Shown piece by piece: positions 1-8,049 of a stretch of DNA of 64,000 nucleotides. The translations under genes were made by a program, and so were the position numbers. Origin of the DNA: Treponema sp. (GTDB taxonomy: Bacteria > Spirochaetota > Spirochaetia > Treponematales > Treponemataceae); assembly GCA_024400955.1 (NCBI GenBank), contig JAKSLY010000001.1, positions 62,001-126,000 on the forward strand. The letters are read 5' to 3'. Below the pieces are notes generated by a model. It was not told the origin of the DNA. It ran no database searches and saw only the letters and a list, made by a program, of their open reading frames with translations. Position 1 is the first letter of the stretch. The number at the start of each line of letters is the position of its first letter.

Positions 1-54
1 GGGCTTCCATACACTAAGCCGTCTTATAAACTGCTGCAGCTCGGGAATTACTCT

Positions 55-933
55 TTATTTTGTGGGCTTTTGCACGGAAATCTTGTCGATGATTATGCTT
101 ACTTCCTCGATGAGAATTCCGGTGTATTTTTCTATGTTTTCGATTATATACTGCTGCAGCTTGTGGATTTCTCCCGTAAGCTGGCGGCCAAAGGGTACGT
201 CCACAGTGATTACCAGGCGGTAGCCCCTGTTGTCAGTCCTGATTCCAAGCTTCTTGACCCTTACTTCCGGCGAAAATTCTTCTATGCAGTGCATGACCAT
301 CTGGCTCAATGCGGCTTCGGATATTTCTATGCGGCCTTTCTTGCTGAATTCCGGGGTGACGATGGATTTTTCAAGGACGGACTTGTCCTTCTTTTTCTTA
401 AGGAAGTTGAATGCGCTCTTCTTTGCAATGTCCCTGATGGAATCGTGGAAAATCTGGGAATATGTCTTCTTTACCTCAATGGCAGGCACTGGAATTACGT
501 GCTTTCCTTCAATCTGGCGGCTCCTGATGGCCTTTTCTATTTCCTCGCGGTTTGCAATGTCTTCTATCTTTATGATCTTTGACGGAAGGGGAATCTGGAG
601 CCTTGTGGTGATTTTCTGAACCATTTTTTCGCTTGTACCGATGATGAGAAGCTTCTTTATCTTGTTTGCCTTGAGGGCCTTTGCAACATCATCCCTGTGG
701 GCCTTGTCGTCAAAGAGGGCAATCCTTACGGCTCCCATGTAGGTCTTTTCGTGCTTTGCGGTGCGTCCTGCAAGAATCTTGTCGTCCCGGATCAGGAGAC
801 CGTCGTCAATGATGGCTTCTATTCCGCTTTTCTGGGCAAGGAGCTTTGCACGGAAGCTTTTACCGGTTCCGCTTTCTCCAACGAGGGCAGTTACATTTAT
901 TCCGTTGTTGAGTAATCTAGAAATCAGGTTCAT
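55..933 (-). CDS. P-loop NTPase / Asp23-like two-part protein
   Basis: A 292-residue protein of unknown function. Near the N-terminus (about residues 19-26) there is a clear Walker A loop, GESGTGKS, in a context that resembles small P-loop ATPases. The last 90 residues (from 'RIEISEAALSQMV') resemble the Asp23/Gls24 (alkaline-shock) fold: a helix, then beta strands with 'VRVKKLGIRTDNRGYRLVITVDVPFG', then an amphipathic helix. The middle is lysine-rich. The start is taken at ATG 933; a GTG lies two codons upstream. There is no Shine-Dalgarno site; a TATAAT box lies 7 nt before the ATG and overlaps the stop codon of the upstream pseudouridine synthase gene, so the gene may have its own leaderless transcript. 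The domain assignment is by eye; the function is not known. Confidence 0.7.
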   Translation of the reverse strand: MNLISRLLNNGINVTALVGESGTGKSFRAKLLAQKSGIEAIIDDGLLIRDDKILAGRTAKHEKTYMGAVRIALFDDKAHRDDVAKALKANKIKKLLIIGTSEKMVQKITTRLQIPLPSKIIKIEDIANREEIEKAIRSRQIEGKHVIPVPAIEVKKTYSQIFHDSIRDIAKKSAFNFLKKKKDKSVLEKSIVTPEFSKKGRIEISEAALSQMVMHCIEEFSPEVRVKKLGIRTDNRGYRLVITVDVPFGRQLTGEIHKLQQYIIENIEKYTGILIEEVSIIIDKISVQKPTK

Positions 934-940
934 AACCACA

Positions 941-946
941 ATTATA
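941..946 (-). promoter_or_regulatory. -10 box for the P-loop/Asp23-like gene
   Basis: Perfect TATAAT on the minus strand, ending 7 nt before the ATG at 933 and overlapping the preceding stop codon. The -35 is weak (TTGTTG with a 16-nt spacer). A transcript starting the usual 7-8 nt downstream would begin at the ATG. Confidence 0.45.
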
Positions 947-1967
947 ATGCATTTTTAAAATTCAACAAGACAAAATCAAAAAAAATGTCGGACAAAGGTG
1001 CGGTTACTAGGGTTGGGGCTTCCATGGGATTGTCTTCGGGGAATTCCAGCTTGTATGCATGAAGGAAGAACATGTCACCTGCATTTTTCCTGCCGCCGTA
1101 TGCCGTGTCTCCGTAGAGCGGGTGGCCGTGGAAGGCGGACTGGGCGCGAATCTGGTGCTTTCTTCCTGTCTCGATGGTGAATTCAACAAGGGACAGTTCC
1201 CTTCCGTTTATGGTTCTTTGCTGAAGGGTCCTGGCGTGGGTAATGGCTTTTTTTGCCTCCCTGGGAATCGGCTGGTGTTGGGCAGGGTAGACTTTCACCG
1301 TTGAAAATCCCCCTTCTGCAAGGGGTTTTTCTTCCGACAGGATCAAGTCCTCGTAGTCTTCCGTTGTGCTGCCGTAGAATCCTTCAGTCACCGCAATGTA
1401 TGTCTTTTTAATCTTGTGTTCTGCCATGGCTTTCGTGAACCATTTTGCACCTTCAAGGCTTTGGGAAAAGACAATGGCTCCAGACGTCCATCTGTCGATT
1501 CTGTGAAGGGGGCCCGGCCTAAAGGAAAGTGACTGGGAATGGGATTCCTGCTGCCAAAGGGATTCCACCATCTGGGAAAGGCTTTTTCCGCTGCCCTTTG
1601 ACGGCTGGACGCTTATGCCTGCCTTCTTGTTAAGGATCAGGAGATGGCTGTTTCTAAAAAGTGTGTTTTCTTCTATATATTTTAATTCTTCCCCTGAAAT
1701 GACCTGTGGTTCCTGGTGACGGCTGCCTGCTTGAACCTTGGATTCCTCCCGTGTGGTGGAAAAAAGAAAAGCTGCTATGGAAATCTTGTCCCCGGAGTTG
1801 ATGTGCTGGTCTGGTTTTGATTTTCTTTCGTTTACGCGTACAAGGCCCTTTCGGATTTCTGCAAAAAGGCTTTTGCGTATTCCTGCACCTTCCATGATTC
1901 TTGATGCAACCCTGTCTAGCCTGCGGCCTTCATCGTCGGTTCCTGCGGTGAAAGTTTTGAATTCCAT
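942..1967 (-). CDS. RluA-family pseudouridine synthase
   Basis: A 341-residue RNA pseudouridine synthase. The N-terminal 65 residues form an S4-like RNA-binding domain ('GRRLDRVASRI...KGLVRVNERKSKPDQHINSGD'). The catalytic domain follows with the signature HRIDRWTSG at 155-163; Asp158 is the catalytic aspartate that attacks the uridine. The later 'GRKHQIRAQSAFHGHPLYGDTAYGG' is also characteristic of the RluC/RluD group. Length and layout fit an rRNA-modifying enzyme; the exact target (RluC or RluD-like) cannot be assigned. No Shine-Dalgarno site precedes the ATG; a TAAAAT box lies 6 nt before it. It is divergent from the DUF212 gene at 2056. Confidence 0.9.
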   Translation of the reverse strand: MEFKTFTAGTDDEGRRLDRVASRIMEGAGIRKSLFAEIRKGLVRVNERKSKPDQHINSGDKISIAAFLFSTTREESKVQAGSRHQEPQVISGEELKYIEENTLFRNSHLLILNKKAGISVQPSKGSGKSLSQMVESLWQQESHSQSLSFRPGPLHRIDRWTSGAIVFSQSLEGAKWFTKAMAEHKIKKTYIAVTEGFYGSTTEDYEDLILSEEKPLAEGGFSTVKVYPAQHQPIPREAKKAITHARTLQQRTINGRELSLVEFTIETGRKHQIRAQSAFHGHPLYGDTAYGGRKNAGDMFFLHAYKLEFPEDNPMEAPTLVTAPLSDIFFDFVLLNFKNAL

Positions 1968-1973
1968 GTGTAC

Positions 1974-2003
1974 ATTTTATTGCAAATCCGTGACCATTGT
2001 AAA
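1974..2003 (-). promoter_or_regulatory. sigma-70 promoter of the RluA-family gene
   Basis: On the minus strand TTTACA (1998-2003), 18-nt spacer, TAAAAT (1974-1979). Only 6 nt separate the -10 box from the ATG at 1967, so the predicted transcript is leaderless. Confidence 0.55.
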
Positions 2004-2018
2004 CTGTGGCCTTGTGTG

Positions 2019-2048
2019 TTCACAAAGAATGTAAAAATGTGGTATAAT
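2019..2048 (+). promoter_or_regulatory. sigma-70 promoter of the DUF212 gene
   Basis: TTCACA (2019-2024), 18-nt spacer, TATAAT (2043-2048), 7 nt before ATG 2056. It shares the short divergent region with the pseudouridine synthase promoter. A GGAG at 2051 sits only 1 nt from the ATG, too close to act as a ribosome-binding site. Confidence 0.6.
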
Positions 2049-2055
2049 TTGGAGT

Positions 2056-2529
2056 ATGGCTTTTAAAAATCAAATTCTGGCATTTTTTTCTCAGCCGGCA
2101 CTGCTTGCATGTATTTTCAGCTGGCTTTCTGCCCAGTTTTTAAAGACTCTCATCAAGCTGTTTTCCGGCAAGGTTCACAGCCTTAAGGAACTCATCGAGC
2201 TTTTGTTCTGGAGAACGGGTAGCATGCCTTCAAGCCATTCTGCTCTTGTAACGACCCTGTGCACTACCATAGGCTTTCATTCCGGGGTTGACAGCGACGT
2301 GTTCATTCTTTCCCTGGGATTTTTCCTTGTTACCATCAGGGATGCAGTGGGTGTGCGCCGTGCCAATGGAATTCAGGCTTCAGTCCTTAACAAGGTGGGC
2401 CGTCTTCTTGCAGACAAAGGCATCATAGAATTCAAACCAATTAAGGAAGTGCAGGGACATACTCCGGCAGAAGTCCTCATGGGCATGCTGCTGGGGTTCA
2501 TAATCGGCCTTGCATTCAGCGTGCTTTGA
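2056..2529 (+). CDS. DUF212 (YuiD-like, PAP2-related) membrane protein
   Basis: A 157-residue integral membrane protein of the DUF212 family, related to PAP2/haloperoxidase-type phosphatases. Family signatures are visible in order: 'TGSMPSSHSALV' near residue 55, 'RDAVGVRRANGIQASVLN' near 95, and 'EVQGHTPAEVLMGMLLG' near 135. Hydrophobic segments occupy the N-terminus, the middle and the C-terminus. The substrate is not established for the family. It is the first gene of the plus-strand group that continues into the rnf cluster; the next ORF begins 4 nt after its stop. Confidence 0.85.
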   Translation: MAFKNQILAFFSQPALLACIFSWLSAQFLKTLIKLFSGKVHSLKELIELLFWRTGSMPSSHSALVTTLCTTIGFHSGVDSDVFILSLGFFLVTIRDAVGVRRANGIQASVLNKVGRLLADKGIIEFKPIKEVQGHTPAEVLMGMLLGFIIGLAFSVL

Positions 2530-2533
2530 CTTC

Positions 2534-3946
2534 ATGAAATTCCCCAAGGCGTTTTTTGTTCCCGTCATTGTAATTGCAGTCTCACTGTTTGCTTGCATAG
2601 CATTGCGCAGCGTTCCAGTCTCAAGAATCTGGAACAGCTATTCCGTGGTCTATGTGGAAAAGTCGGTTCCGGAGCGATTTGTTCTTGACACCCTTGAAAA
2701 GTACGGATGCTCCGGCATATTGAGCCTTGGACAGCAGGGGATTCCCGTTGCTTCTGATTTTACTCCGGTTCTTCCAGGCAGGATGAACGACTACCTTTAC
2801 AGGCGCCTTTCCTATTTTTCTGATGAATCATCTTCCTTTGGGGTCTACTATGTTCCCAGGGGAAATGAAAGCTATGCCGTAAAGGCACTTGAAGAAATCG
2901 TCAGGGAAACTTCCGCCCGCGGTGGTGTGGACGGAAGAAAGCAGTATCCGTGGATTGTTCCCCTCATTGTGTGCGTCATGTTTGGCGTGTTTCTTTTCCT
3001 GTCCCAGATCAGGATTGTCTTTGCACTTTCTTCTATTTTTATGGTGGTGCTTTCCTTTTCCCAGCCATTTTACACGGTTGCTTCTTCATGCCTTCTGTAC
3101 ATGCTGGCATGCTGCCTGGCTTCCCGCATTTGGGGTCGCAAAAAAGCCATTAATGTCCTGCGCAAGAACCTTTACTTTTTGATTCCCCTTGGGGTTGCCT
3201 TTGTTTCCATCATGCTTTCCGGATGGCAGTGCCTCGTGCTTTTGCTTTTGTGCGCTTGTTCCAGCTACGGACTTTTGTGGCTTCTTGCAATGTTTGAGCA
3301 GCTTCGTGATTCCCTCATTTCCTTTAAGGTCGTAAAGATCTTTCAGGCTCCACAGCTGCCACTCATGTATACTGCCACTGCAAAACATACCCTGTTCTGC
3401 CTTTTTCCACTGGCCCTTGTCCTTGCAGGATTTGTACTGAGCCAGAAATTCGCACCTACGGCAGACGGCGATGTGAGCCTGCCTGTACCTGTGGTTCTTG
3501 ACGAGGTGCAGAAGAATTCGGAGGATGTGCTTCCTTCCATCGATGATTACTACAAGTGGTCATGGAACGTTCAGTCTTTTCCATACCGTTCCCTTAACGA
3601 AAGGTACGATGGCACCGTAAGCGAAAATGATTCCGTTGTCGTTCCAAGGTATGAGGTGGAGGACGGATTCATCGTGGAAAAGAATTCGGAGGTAATGCGG
3701 TACGATGAAAATTTCAGGGACCGCTCCGATTCCTTTATTGACGAGCTTGAATACGGTGCAGTTGAAAAACTCATGAAAAAACAGGACAGGGGAGTTTCTG
3801 TTGTCTACAAAAGGGGCAGCAGGGGATCCCAGCGAACGGATGGTCTTGGACTTGTCCTTGTGCTGGCTTCTCTCTTTGTTCCCCTGGTGATGCTTATGAT
3901 ATACATGCTTAAAACTATGGGCAGACGTCCGGGAAAGAATAAATGA
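2534..3946 (+). CDS. unknown multi-pass membrane protein upstream of rnfC
   Basis: A 470-residue protein that I do not recognise. One N-terminal membrane segment (about residues 5-24) is followed by an extracytoplasmic stretch of about 110 residues, then a cluster of hydrophobic segments (about 140-260 and 285-305). A second hydrophilic, Tyr/Asp/Ser-rich domain of about 130 residues follows, then a last membrane segment near the C-terminus. The ATG at 2534 is preferred over a TTG inside the previous gene. Its end overlaps rnfC by 4 nt, so translation is likely coupled and a role connected with the Rnf-like complex is plausible but unproved. Confidence 0.75.
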   Translation: MKFPKAFFVPVIVIAVSLFACIALRSVPVSRIWNSYSVVYVEKSVPERFVLDTLEKYGCSGILSLGQQGIPVASDFTPVLPGRMNDYLYRRLSYFSDESSSFGVYYVPRGNESYAVKALEEIVRETSARGGVDGRKQYPWIVPLIVCVMFGVFLFLSQIRIVFALSSIFMVVLSFSQPFYTVASSCLLYMLACCLASRIWGRKKAINVLRKNLYFLIPLGVAFVSIMLSGWQCLVLLLLCACSSYGLLWLLAMFEQLRDSLISFKVVKIFQAPQLPLMYTATAKHTLFCLFPLALVLAGFVLSQKFAPTADGDVSLPVPVVLDEVQKNSEDVLPSIDDYYKWSWNVQSFPYRSLNERYDGTVSENDSVVVPRYEVEDGFIVEKNSEVMRYDENFRDRSDSFIDELEYGAVEKLMKKQDRGVSVVYKRGSRGSQRTDGLGLVLVLASLFVPLVMLMIYMLKTMGRRPGKNK

Positions 3947-5259
3947 AAACAGTCAATAATTTTGTTTCTCCGGGGCACGCTTTCTTTGAGACCCCGGTAA
4001 AAAGTCTTTTGCCTCAGCATGCAACGGTTTGCTTTTACCAGAGTGAAATCTGCGAGAACCAGTGCCGTGTTGAAGAAGGGGATATTGTAAGGGAAGGCCA
4101 GTCCATAGCGGTGCCGGAAGGTCATTTTGTTTCCGGAGGAACCGAGATCCATTCTTCCGTTCCTGGAAAGGTTGAATCCATTTTTACGTGCACGGCTCCG
4201 GACGGCAAGCTATGCAGGGCTGTCAAGATCAAGACCGAAGGGGAATTCACTTACCTTGGAAAAAAGCAGAATCCGTGTGACTGGAAGATTTTTTCTGCAG
4301 CTACCCTTGTGGATTCCTTCCGTTCCAAGGGAATAGTCAACACCTTCCATTCAGTGCCAGTTCCGCTAGCCACACAGATAAAGAACTGCACCCTCAGGGA
4401 CCACAGGTTTGTTGTAGTCAGGATGTTTGATGAAGACCCAAGCCGCTTTACGGATCTTTTTACCGCAACAAAATATACGGACCAGGTTGTTCAGGGTGCC
4501 ATGATTGCAGCCCGTGCCTTTGAGGCCAAGGGAATTGCCTTTGTTGTTCCAAGGAAGGCAGAATTTACCATCAATGAATCCCATGCAGAAGGCCTATCCT
4601 GCGCCGTTGTTTCTGCAGATTCCCAGAAGTATCCATGCGGCTTCATGCAGCAGCTCATGAGGCTTGTCAGAAAGACATCCCACATGGCAGGATACGAAGT
4701 GTTCAAGCACATAAACCACAACTGCCTGTTCCTTGACCCGGAGACATGTCTTGCCATTTACGAGGGAATCGTATGCGGCATTCCTGTGGTGGAAAAATTT
4801 GTCCATGTCAACGGAACCTGTCTTAAGGCCAGCGGCATGTTCAAGGTAAGGACCGGCACATTGATCCGTGACCTTGTGGAACAGTGCGGAGGTTTCAAGG
4901 AGCGCCCGGCAAAGATTGTTGTCAACGGTCGCCTTGTTGGAAATGAAATTTCCAGCCTGGACATTCCGGTTACAAACTACGTCAAGTCCGTTGAATTCAT
5001 TTCTTCCGGGGAGCTTTCCGTCCAGGAGCGCAATCCCTGCATCAGGTGCGGCAAGTGCAGGATCGTTTGCCCGGAGCACTTGATTCCGGATGTTTTTTAC
5101 CTGAATTTCATGAAGGGTTATTCCATGCCAAAGAAGTTTTTTTCGTCAGCGCTTTTGTGTTCCGAATGCTATATGTGCAACAGCGTGTGTCCGTCAAGGC
5201 TTTCCCTTTGTCAGGCTGTAATTTCCCTCAAGCAGTATAAGGATAAAGAAGATGATTGA
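3943..5259 (+). CDS. rnfC: RnfC-like subunit with degenerate nucleotide/FMN site
   Basis: A 438-residue member of the RnfC family, the peripheral subunit that in classical Rnf complexes receives electrons from or gives them to NADH. Two complete [4Fe-4S] motifs are present: Cys366/369/372/376-Pro and Cys406/409/412/416-Pro. The biotinyl-like N-terminal domain ('VSGGTEIHSSVPGKVESI', 63-80) is also recognisable. However, the family's glycine-rich loop (GxxGLGGAGFPT) is replaced by 'GIVNTFHSVPVPLATQIK' (130-147), the AECEPY motif by 'MFDEDPSRF' (161-169), and the SGGAKQL-type motif by 'PCGFMQQL' (231-238). The iron-sulfur part is intact but the NADH/FMN part probably is not. The assignment as RnfC is firm; use of NADH is doubtful. 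It overlaps rnfD by 8 nt. Confidence 0.88.
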   Translation: MKTVNNFVSPGHAFFETPVKSLLPQHATVCFYQSEICENQCRVEEGDIVREGQSIAVPEGHFVSGGTEIHSSVPGKVESIFTCTAPDGKLCRAVKIKTEGEFTYLGKKQNPCDWKIFSAATLVDSFRSKGIVNTFHSVPVPLATQIKNCTLRDHRFVVVRMFDEDPSRFTDLFTATKYTDQVVQGAMIAARAFEAKGIAFVVPRKAEFTINESHAEGLSCAVVSADSQKYPCGFMQQLMRLVRKTSHMAGYEVFKHINHNCLFLDPETCLAIYEGIVCGIPVVEKFVHVNGTCLKASGMFKVRTGTLIRDLVEQCGGFKERPAKIVVNGRLVGNEISSLDIPVTNYVKSVEFISSGELSVQERNPCIRCGKCRIVCPEHLIPDVFYLNFMKGYSMPKKFFSSALLCSECYMCNSVCPSRLSLCQAVISLKQYKDKEDD

Positions 5260-6343
5260 TTTTACCCTCAAGAAGGGCTGTTCAAAAGTTGCCCTTAATC
5301 CCATAAGCTACATTTCCCATTCGGTGGGTACAATCACCGTGGTTTCCATTGCTCTTCTTCTGTTGCAGGTGATTCTTCTTGCCGTTACAAAAAGCTATTC
5401 ATCCCTCCTGCTCGTGCTGGTTTGCCTTGCAGGAACTTTGGGAGCTGAGTCGGTTTACTATTTTTTATGGAAGAAAGGATACGGTTCCCACTCCTGGAGA
5501 ATCTCGATCATGCAGGGACTCCTTTGCGGGCTTCTGGTTCCTTCAACCTATCCATGTCATGTAGTGCTGATTGTCGTTTTCTTTGTGTTTGTCTTTTCCC
5601 GCCTTGTCTTTGGTGACTTTGCAGATTCCTGGGTGAACCTAACGGCCTTTACCGTGTTCCTCCTTTACTTTGTAAATTCTTCTTTCTTTCCTGGATTCCA
5701 GATTACCTCAAGTGACTTGCAGTCAAGGAATCCGGCCCTTGTGCTGATTCAAAATGGTACTGTTCCAGTGCTTAAGTGCGACGGAGCCGTTACGGAATTC
5801 CTTAACAGGAATGTGTTCCGCTTTTTTGGCGTTTCAATTCCCGAAGGATATGTAAGCCTTTTCTGGGACAACGGTTCAATCATTCCGGCATTCAGGTTCA
5901 ACCTCATGACATTGCTGTCTTCCCTGGTTCTTGTTTCCTTTGAACTCATCGATGCCATGATTCCATTCCTCTTTCTTCTGGTGTACGGACTTTTGGTCAG
6001 GTATGCAGGTCCTTTCTTTGTTGGGGCTGCATCCTTCCAGGGAGACATCATTCTTGCAATGCTTACAAGCGGAACACTGTTCTTTACCTTCTACGTTCTG
6101 CAGTGGTTTGGAACGACTCCAATTTCTTCCGTGGGAAAATTCTTCTACGGAGTTATTTCCGGGTTGTGTGGATTTATCATCATCGGCCTTGGAACTTCAT
6201 CTTCCGGCTATGCGCTAACCATTCTTGTGATGAACCTGGTTTCCCCGGTGATTCAGGTCATTGAAGACAGGAGGCTTTTCTCTGCGACTTCAAGAAAAAT
6301 AATTCCGCGCTTAAAATACATGAAGGAGTATGACAATGCTTGA
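5252..6343 (+). CDS. rnfD: RnfD-like membrane subunit without a flavinylation motif
   Basis: A 363-residue multi-pass membrane protein of the RnfD/NqrB family. Typical landmarks remain: N-terminal 'ALNPISYISHSVGT', the segment around 'FWDNGSIIPAFRFNLMTLL' (204-222), and the C-terminal 'TSGTLFFTFYVL...TPISSVGKFFYGVISGL' region that corresponds to the family's ATDPVTSP...G block. The periplasmic SGAT sequence to which ApbE/Ftp attaches FMN in RnfD is not found anywhere; the corresponding loop (about 150-180) reads 'ITSSDLQSRNPALVLIQNGT'. Identity as RnfD rests on fold pattern and gene order, and covalent FMN is unlikely. Its start overlaps rnfC and its end overlaps rnfG. Confidence 0.82.
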   Translation: MIDFTLKKGCSKVALNPISYISHSVGTITVVSIALLLLQVILLAVTKSYSSLLLVLVCLAGTLGAESVYYFLWKKGYGSHSWRISIMQGLLCGLLVPSTYPCHVVLIVVFFVFVFSRLVFGDFADSWVNLTAFTVFLLYFVNSSFFPGFQITSSDLQSRNPALVLIQNGTVPVLKCDGAVTEFLNRNVFRFFGVSIPEGYVSLFWDNGSIIPAFRFNLMTLLSSLVLVSFELIDAMIPFLFLLVYGLLVRYAGPFFVGAASFQGDIILAMLTSGTLFFTFYVLQWFGTTPISSVGKFFYGVISGLCGFIIIGLGTSSSGYALTILVMNLVSPVIQVIEDRRLFSATSRKIIPRLKYMKEYDNA

Positions 6344-6881
6344 TTTGGATGACATTGGCGAAAATGCAGAATCAGAAACCAGAGCATACTATAAGACCCT
6401 TCTGATTAAGGGTGGAATTTTCTGTGCTTCCCTTGCAGTGGTTTTCGGGATCCTTGTGGTTTCAGCTTTTTTTGCAAACCGTTCATGGAAGAAGGGCCTC
6501 ATGGCAGAAGTTCAGGCTGTTCTTGAAAAGAATGAATCGGACTTTGTTCCATACGAATATGTAAGGGTAAAGAGTAACCTGACGGTGGGTATTGCAGTCT
6601 TTAGATGCAAGAATTCAAAGGGAACTCAAAGATACGGCGTTATTTCCAGGGTTTCGACTTTGTACGGTCCCATGGCTGCAGTATATCTTTATTCCGACAA
6701 TTCTCCTTCTGCGGATTTCGTTGACTTTGTGCTTCCGGAAGGCAGCGTGCATGACAGGGTTTCGGATGCATCCATCCATTCCCAGATTGACTATTGGGGC
6801 AAGAAAATTCCCCATGTGGTAAAAAACCAGATTATCCCAAAGAAAAAAAATGAAACAAAAAACAGGAAGGGCAGAAAATGA
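6336..6881 (+). CDS. rnfG: RnfG-like subunit with altered flavinylation site
   Basis: A 181-residue protein with one N-terminal membrane segment (about 22-46) and a periplasmic domain, as expected of RnfG/NqrC. An AAGGAG sequence selects the ATG at 6336 (7-nt spacing) rather than the ATG at 6330. The flavin attachment motif of the family, D-x-x-SGAT, appears as D-R-V-S-D-A-S (140-146): Gly is replaced by Asp and the acceptor Thr by Ser. The C-terminus is a basic tail ('KKKNETKNRKGRK'). Family identity depends mainly on its position between rnfD and rnfE, its size and this motif. Whether the Ser is flavinylated cannot be told from sequence. It overlaps rnfE by 4 nt. Confidence 0.72.
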   Translation: MLDLDDIGENAESETRAYYKTLLIKGGIFCASLAVVFGILVVSAFFANRSWKKGLMAEVQAVLEKNESDFVPYEYVRVKSNLTVGIAVFRCKNSKGTQRYGVISRVSTLYGPMAAVYLYSDNSPSADFVDFVLPEGSVHDRVSDASIHSQIDYWGKKIPHVVKNQIIPKKKNETKNRKGRK

Positions 6882-7492
6882 AAAAAAGTGAACTTTATGT
6901 TTTTCTCATGCTTTCTCTCGCCATGTTTGTTCCCATACCGGGCAGGCTGTGCTACGTGACCGTGCTTTTGGTCTTGATGTACCTGCAGACTGTACTTGGA
7001 ATCCTGTTCAGGAATTTTTGCGCACGGTTTGTAAGCGAAGGTTTGCAGAACGTCATTTCGGTCGTGTTCATTGTTTTCCTTACGGTCCTCTTCAGGCAGG
7101 CAATCATTGCCTTCAGTCCCATTGTTGCATTCACCCTTGGAATCTGCTTTTACATGCCTTCAATCTCTGCCTTTGTTCTTGGAAACATTTACAACAAGAA
7201 TGAATACACCTTGACGGAGCATGTGGTTTCCGTAAGCATAAAGAGCCTTGTGTTTTCCGTCTATGCCGTCCTGTTTTTCCTGGTCAGAGAGATTTTCAGC
7301 TATGGTACCATTTCACTTCCAAAGGCTGGGGGAATCCTTGAAATCCAGGTTGTGCAGGATACGTCGAAGATTTTTGCAGGTTCAATTTTGGCTTCCGTTC
7401 CAGGAGCCCTTTTCCTCATAGTTTTCATCTCAAGCCTCATACGCTTTGTGCTCAACAAGCTTGAAATCCTTGACACTTCGGAGGAAGACTGA
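6878..7492 (+). CDS. rnfE: RnfE-like membrane subunit lacking the cluster cysteines
   Basis: A 204-residue hydrophobic protein with about six membrane segments. 'PIVAFTLGICFYMPSISAFVLGNIYNKNEYTLTEHVVSVSIKSLVFSVYAVLFFLVREIFSYGTI' aligns with the RnfE block that normally reads 'LGIFIPLIVTNCIVxGRAEAFA...REIIGNGT'. In RnfA and RnfE a Cys in helix 1 (GLCP) and one in helix 4 (TNC) bind an intramembrane [2Fe-2S] cluster. Here the second position is 'SISA' and the first region reads 'LSLAMFVPI'. Cys25 and Cys90 are present but not at the usual places. Stop and start overlap with rnfA (ATGA). Confidence 0.78.
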   Translation: MKKSELYVFLMLSLAMFVPIPGRLCYVTVLLVLMYLQTVLGILFRNFCARFVSEGLQNVISVVFIVFLTVLFRQAIIAFSPIVAFTLGICFYMPSISAFVLGNIYNKNEYTLTEHVVSVSIKSLVFSVYAVLFFLVREIFSYGTISLPKAGGILEIQVVQDTSKIFAGSILASVPGALFLIVFISSLIRFVLNKLEILDTSEED

Positions 7493-8049
7493 TGCTGTAC
7501 ACGCTTTTATATTATGTATGCTTTTCTTCTGCCGTTCTTGTCTATGGCATAGGAATTGAAAGGGCCATCTATCTTTCAAAAAAACGCAATGACATTCTGA
7601 TCAAGGCCATAAAGCTTTTCCTTACCATTACGTCAACCTCGGCCCTGTCCTATCTTCTTGTGAATTCTCTTTTTGTTCCTGCCGATCTTGCGGAACTTTA
7701 TCCCTTTGTCGTGATCCTTCTTTTCATCTGTCTGTCGGTGTTCATCGAGATCATCATCAGGATTTCAACAAAGATAAATGCCCAGGAATTTGGGGTTTCC
7801 ATCCTGTTTACCTTCATAGCAGTCAGCGAGGGTTCTTCCTTTGCCGAATGCGTTTACATTTCGTGCCTGTGCGGACTTTCGTTTTTTGCAGTCGTTCCTT
7901 TCATCTATTCAGTCTGCCACAGGATGGACATGACGTCCTACAAGCAGGATTACCAGAAGCTTAACTACACCATCGTTTCAATTGCAATTTTTGCCATAAT
8001 TCTCCTGGCATGGAATGTTTCGTGGCTCAATAAAGGAGTATTCCAATGA
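7492..8049 (+). CDS. rnfA: RnfA-like membrane subunit lacking the cluster cysteines
   Basis: A 185-residue membrane protein with six predicted segments. The N-terminus 'FSSAVLVYGIGIERAIYLSKK' aligns with '[20 protein letters not shown]' of RnfA, with the cluster Cys replaced (GLCPF becomes GIERA). The helix-4 segment 'GVSILFTFIAVSEGSSFAE' aligns with '[20 protein letters not shown]', again without Cys. The surrounding pattern, including 'LFVPADLAELYPFVVILLFICLSVFIEIIIR', is clearly RnfA. The [2Fe-2S] site shared with RnfE is therefore probably absent. Confidence 0.8.
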   Translation: MLYTLLYYVCFSSAVLVYGIGIERAIYLSKKRNDILIKAIKLFLTITSTSALSYLLVNSLFVPADLAELYPFVVILLFICLSVFIEIIIRISTKINAQEFGVSILFTFIAVSEGSSFAECVYISCLCGLSFFAVVPFIYSVCHRMDMTSYKQDYQKLNYTIVSIAIFAIILLAWNVSWLNKGVFQ

